From Kofleriaceae bacterium (GTDB lineage Bacteria; Myxococcota_A; Polyangia; Haliangiales; Haliangiaceae): a DNA stretch of 7,152 nt. Under the pieces are notes generated by a model. It did no database searches. It was given only the letters and a program-made list of their open reading frames with translations, and was not told the DNA's origin. A program made the translations under genes and the position numbers. The stretch lies in contig JAHEAK010000123.1 of assembly GCA_024642805.1 (NCBI GenBank), positions 1 through 7,152 of the forward strand, given 5' to 3'. The stretch's first letter is position 1. Each line of letters opens with the position of its first letter. Of this stretch, positions 6,439 to 7,152 are shown piece after piece.

Positions 6439-7152
6439 CTATTTGCTGGCTCCGATGCCGAGACGAGCTCGGGTGGCCAGGTATCCGCGCTTGAGCGGCA
6501 TCTGCAAGAGGTGGCGATTGTCGCCGCCTCCGGCCACGGCCGCCGAATGGCGCAGGGCGGTGTCAACGTCGCCGCAGATGAGGAGTCCCGCGCGGTCGGC
6601 GGCCCGCAAGCAGGCAAGCTTGTAGGGGGCGGCGGCCAACTTCGAGACCTTGGTCAACTGCCTCTCGAGCTCCGCGCGAGCACGGACGGGCAGGGTCTTG
6701 CGCAGCTCTTCGTCGCGCTGATACTGGCCGTCCTTGATCTCCTCTTGTTGGTCGTCGCCAAAGACGCGCCACAGCGATCCGACCAGGCGCTTGTAGTCGG
6801 TGCTGCTTTGCCCAACCGCCATGATGCGCGCCGGCCTTGCCATCTCGGCGGCCTGGGCCAGACGGAAGCGCAGCTCCAGATCCGAGACATCTTCACCCTG
6901 CGCAAAGCGCGGTCCGAAGACGATCACAGGTGGCGAGACGCACAGGACCTGCACGTCGGGCGCGTTCTCGGCCGTCGTGGTGTAGAGGATGGTGGCTGGC
7001 GCATCGAGTGCGCGGGCAATGCGTGTGAAGACGGCGGCGGCGCGCAGCTTGCCGGTTGCTGTCACGCGCTTGGCTCCCACGATGCCGGCTCGCTCGAAGG
7101 CCTCGTCGACGCTCGACCAGAGCAGGGCGGCACTCTCCCAGAGCGTCGAACA
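6439..7152 (-). CDS. unrecognised protein, C-terminal 237 residues, probably the end domain of a TPR-type myxobacterial protein; cut by right edge
   Basis: The frame is open to the window edge; a GTG at 7080 is internal, since the 24 codons before it read as plausible protein (STLWESAALLWSSVDEAFERA). Visible parts are a helical start, GAKRVTATGKLRAAAVFTRI, then APATILYTT and VQVLCVSPPVIVFGPRF, then ELRFRLAQAAEMARPARIMAVG, then a charged stretch rich in Glu, Asp, Arg and Gln, and a C-terminal segment AGLLICGDVDTALRHSAAVAGG. This pattern recalls the C-terminal domain of many large myxobacterial TPR proteins, where a PxLxxG segment is followed by an ELxFxLxxxxxxxRPxR helix. That match is from memory and not secure. 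There is no HExxH or other catalytic motif. It lies directly upstream of the two BMC-P genes on the same strand, so a microcompartment-linked role such as assembly is possible but unproven. Confidence 0.6.
   Translation of the reverse strand, partial: CSTLWESAALLWSSVDEAFERAGIVGAKRVTATGKLRAAAVFTRIARALDAPATILYTTTAENAPDVQVLCVSPPVIVFGPRFAQGEDVSDLELRFRLAQAAEMARPARIMAVGQSSTDYKRLVGSLWRVFGDDQQEEIKDGQYQRDEELRKTLPVRARAELERQLTKVSKLAAAPYKLACLRAADRAGLLICGDVDTALRHSAAVAGGGDNRHLLQMPLKRGYLATRARLGIGASK

Noticed and set aside
7078..7080. GTG as the start of the right-most gene
   Set aside because: The frame continues upstream without a stop to the window edge with protein-like sequence, so the gene is 5'-truncated by the window rather than starting here.

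Overview
The window is high-GC, gene-dense DNA from a delta-type proteobacterium, most likely a myxobacterium (Myxococcota). This is an inference from the codon style, a large lipoprotein with a carbohydrate-enzyme fold, a TPR-protein-type C-terminal domain typical of that group, and a Haliangium-like pair of shell-vertex genes. All coding space is explained by six genes. Five are on the minus strand and one is on the plus strand. No RNA gene, CRISPR array, transposase or phage gene was seen.

Left part (1-2107): on the minus strand, a complete pyruvate kinase gene (pyk, 547-1965) is followed after about 110 bp by the 5' part of selA (selenocysteine synthase), which runs off the left edge. The gap between them holds a 19-bp tandem repeat whose units are small hairpins. 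The pyruvate kinase carries the residue set of potassium-independent enzymes. Centre (2108-4912): a 934-residue lipoprotein on the plus strand, divergent from pyk, with the layout of GH94-type (former GH36/GT36) glycoside phosphorylases. Its signature active-site segments are altered.

Right part (4952-7152): a tightly coupled minus-strand operon that is the most interesting content. In order of transcription it encodes the C-terminal part of an unrecognised, probably TPR-type protein (cut by the right edge), two different EutN/CcmL-type pentameric vertex proteins of a bacterial microcompartment (BMC-P), and a class II (fuculose-phosphate-type) aldolase. The last three genes overlap by 4 and 1 bases. 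The aldolase ends in an Ala/Pro-rich linker followed by an amphipathic helix, which is the form of an encapsulation peptide that targets cargo to a BMC lumen.

Together these suggest a satellite locus of an aldolase-type BMC, related to those degrading fucose/rhamnose-like sugars in Planctomycetes/Verrucomicrobia and to the one of unknown substrate in Haliangium ochraceum. No hexameric or trimeric shell gene, aldehyde dehydrogenase or phosphotransacylase is visible here, so those must lie elsewhere if the compartment is functional.
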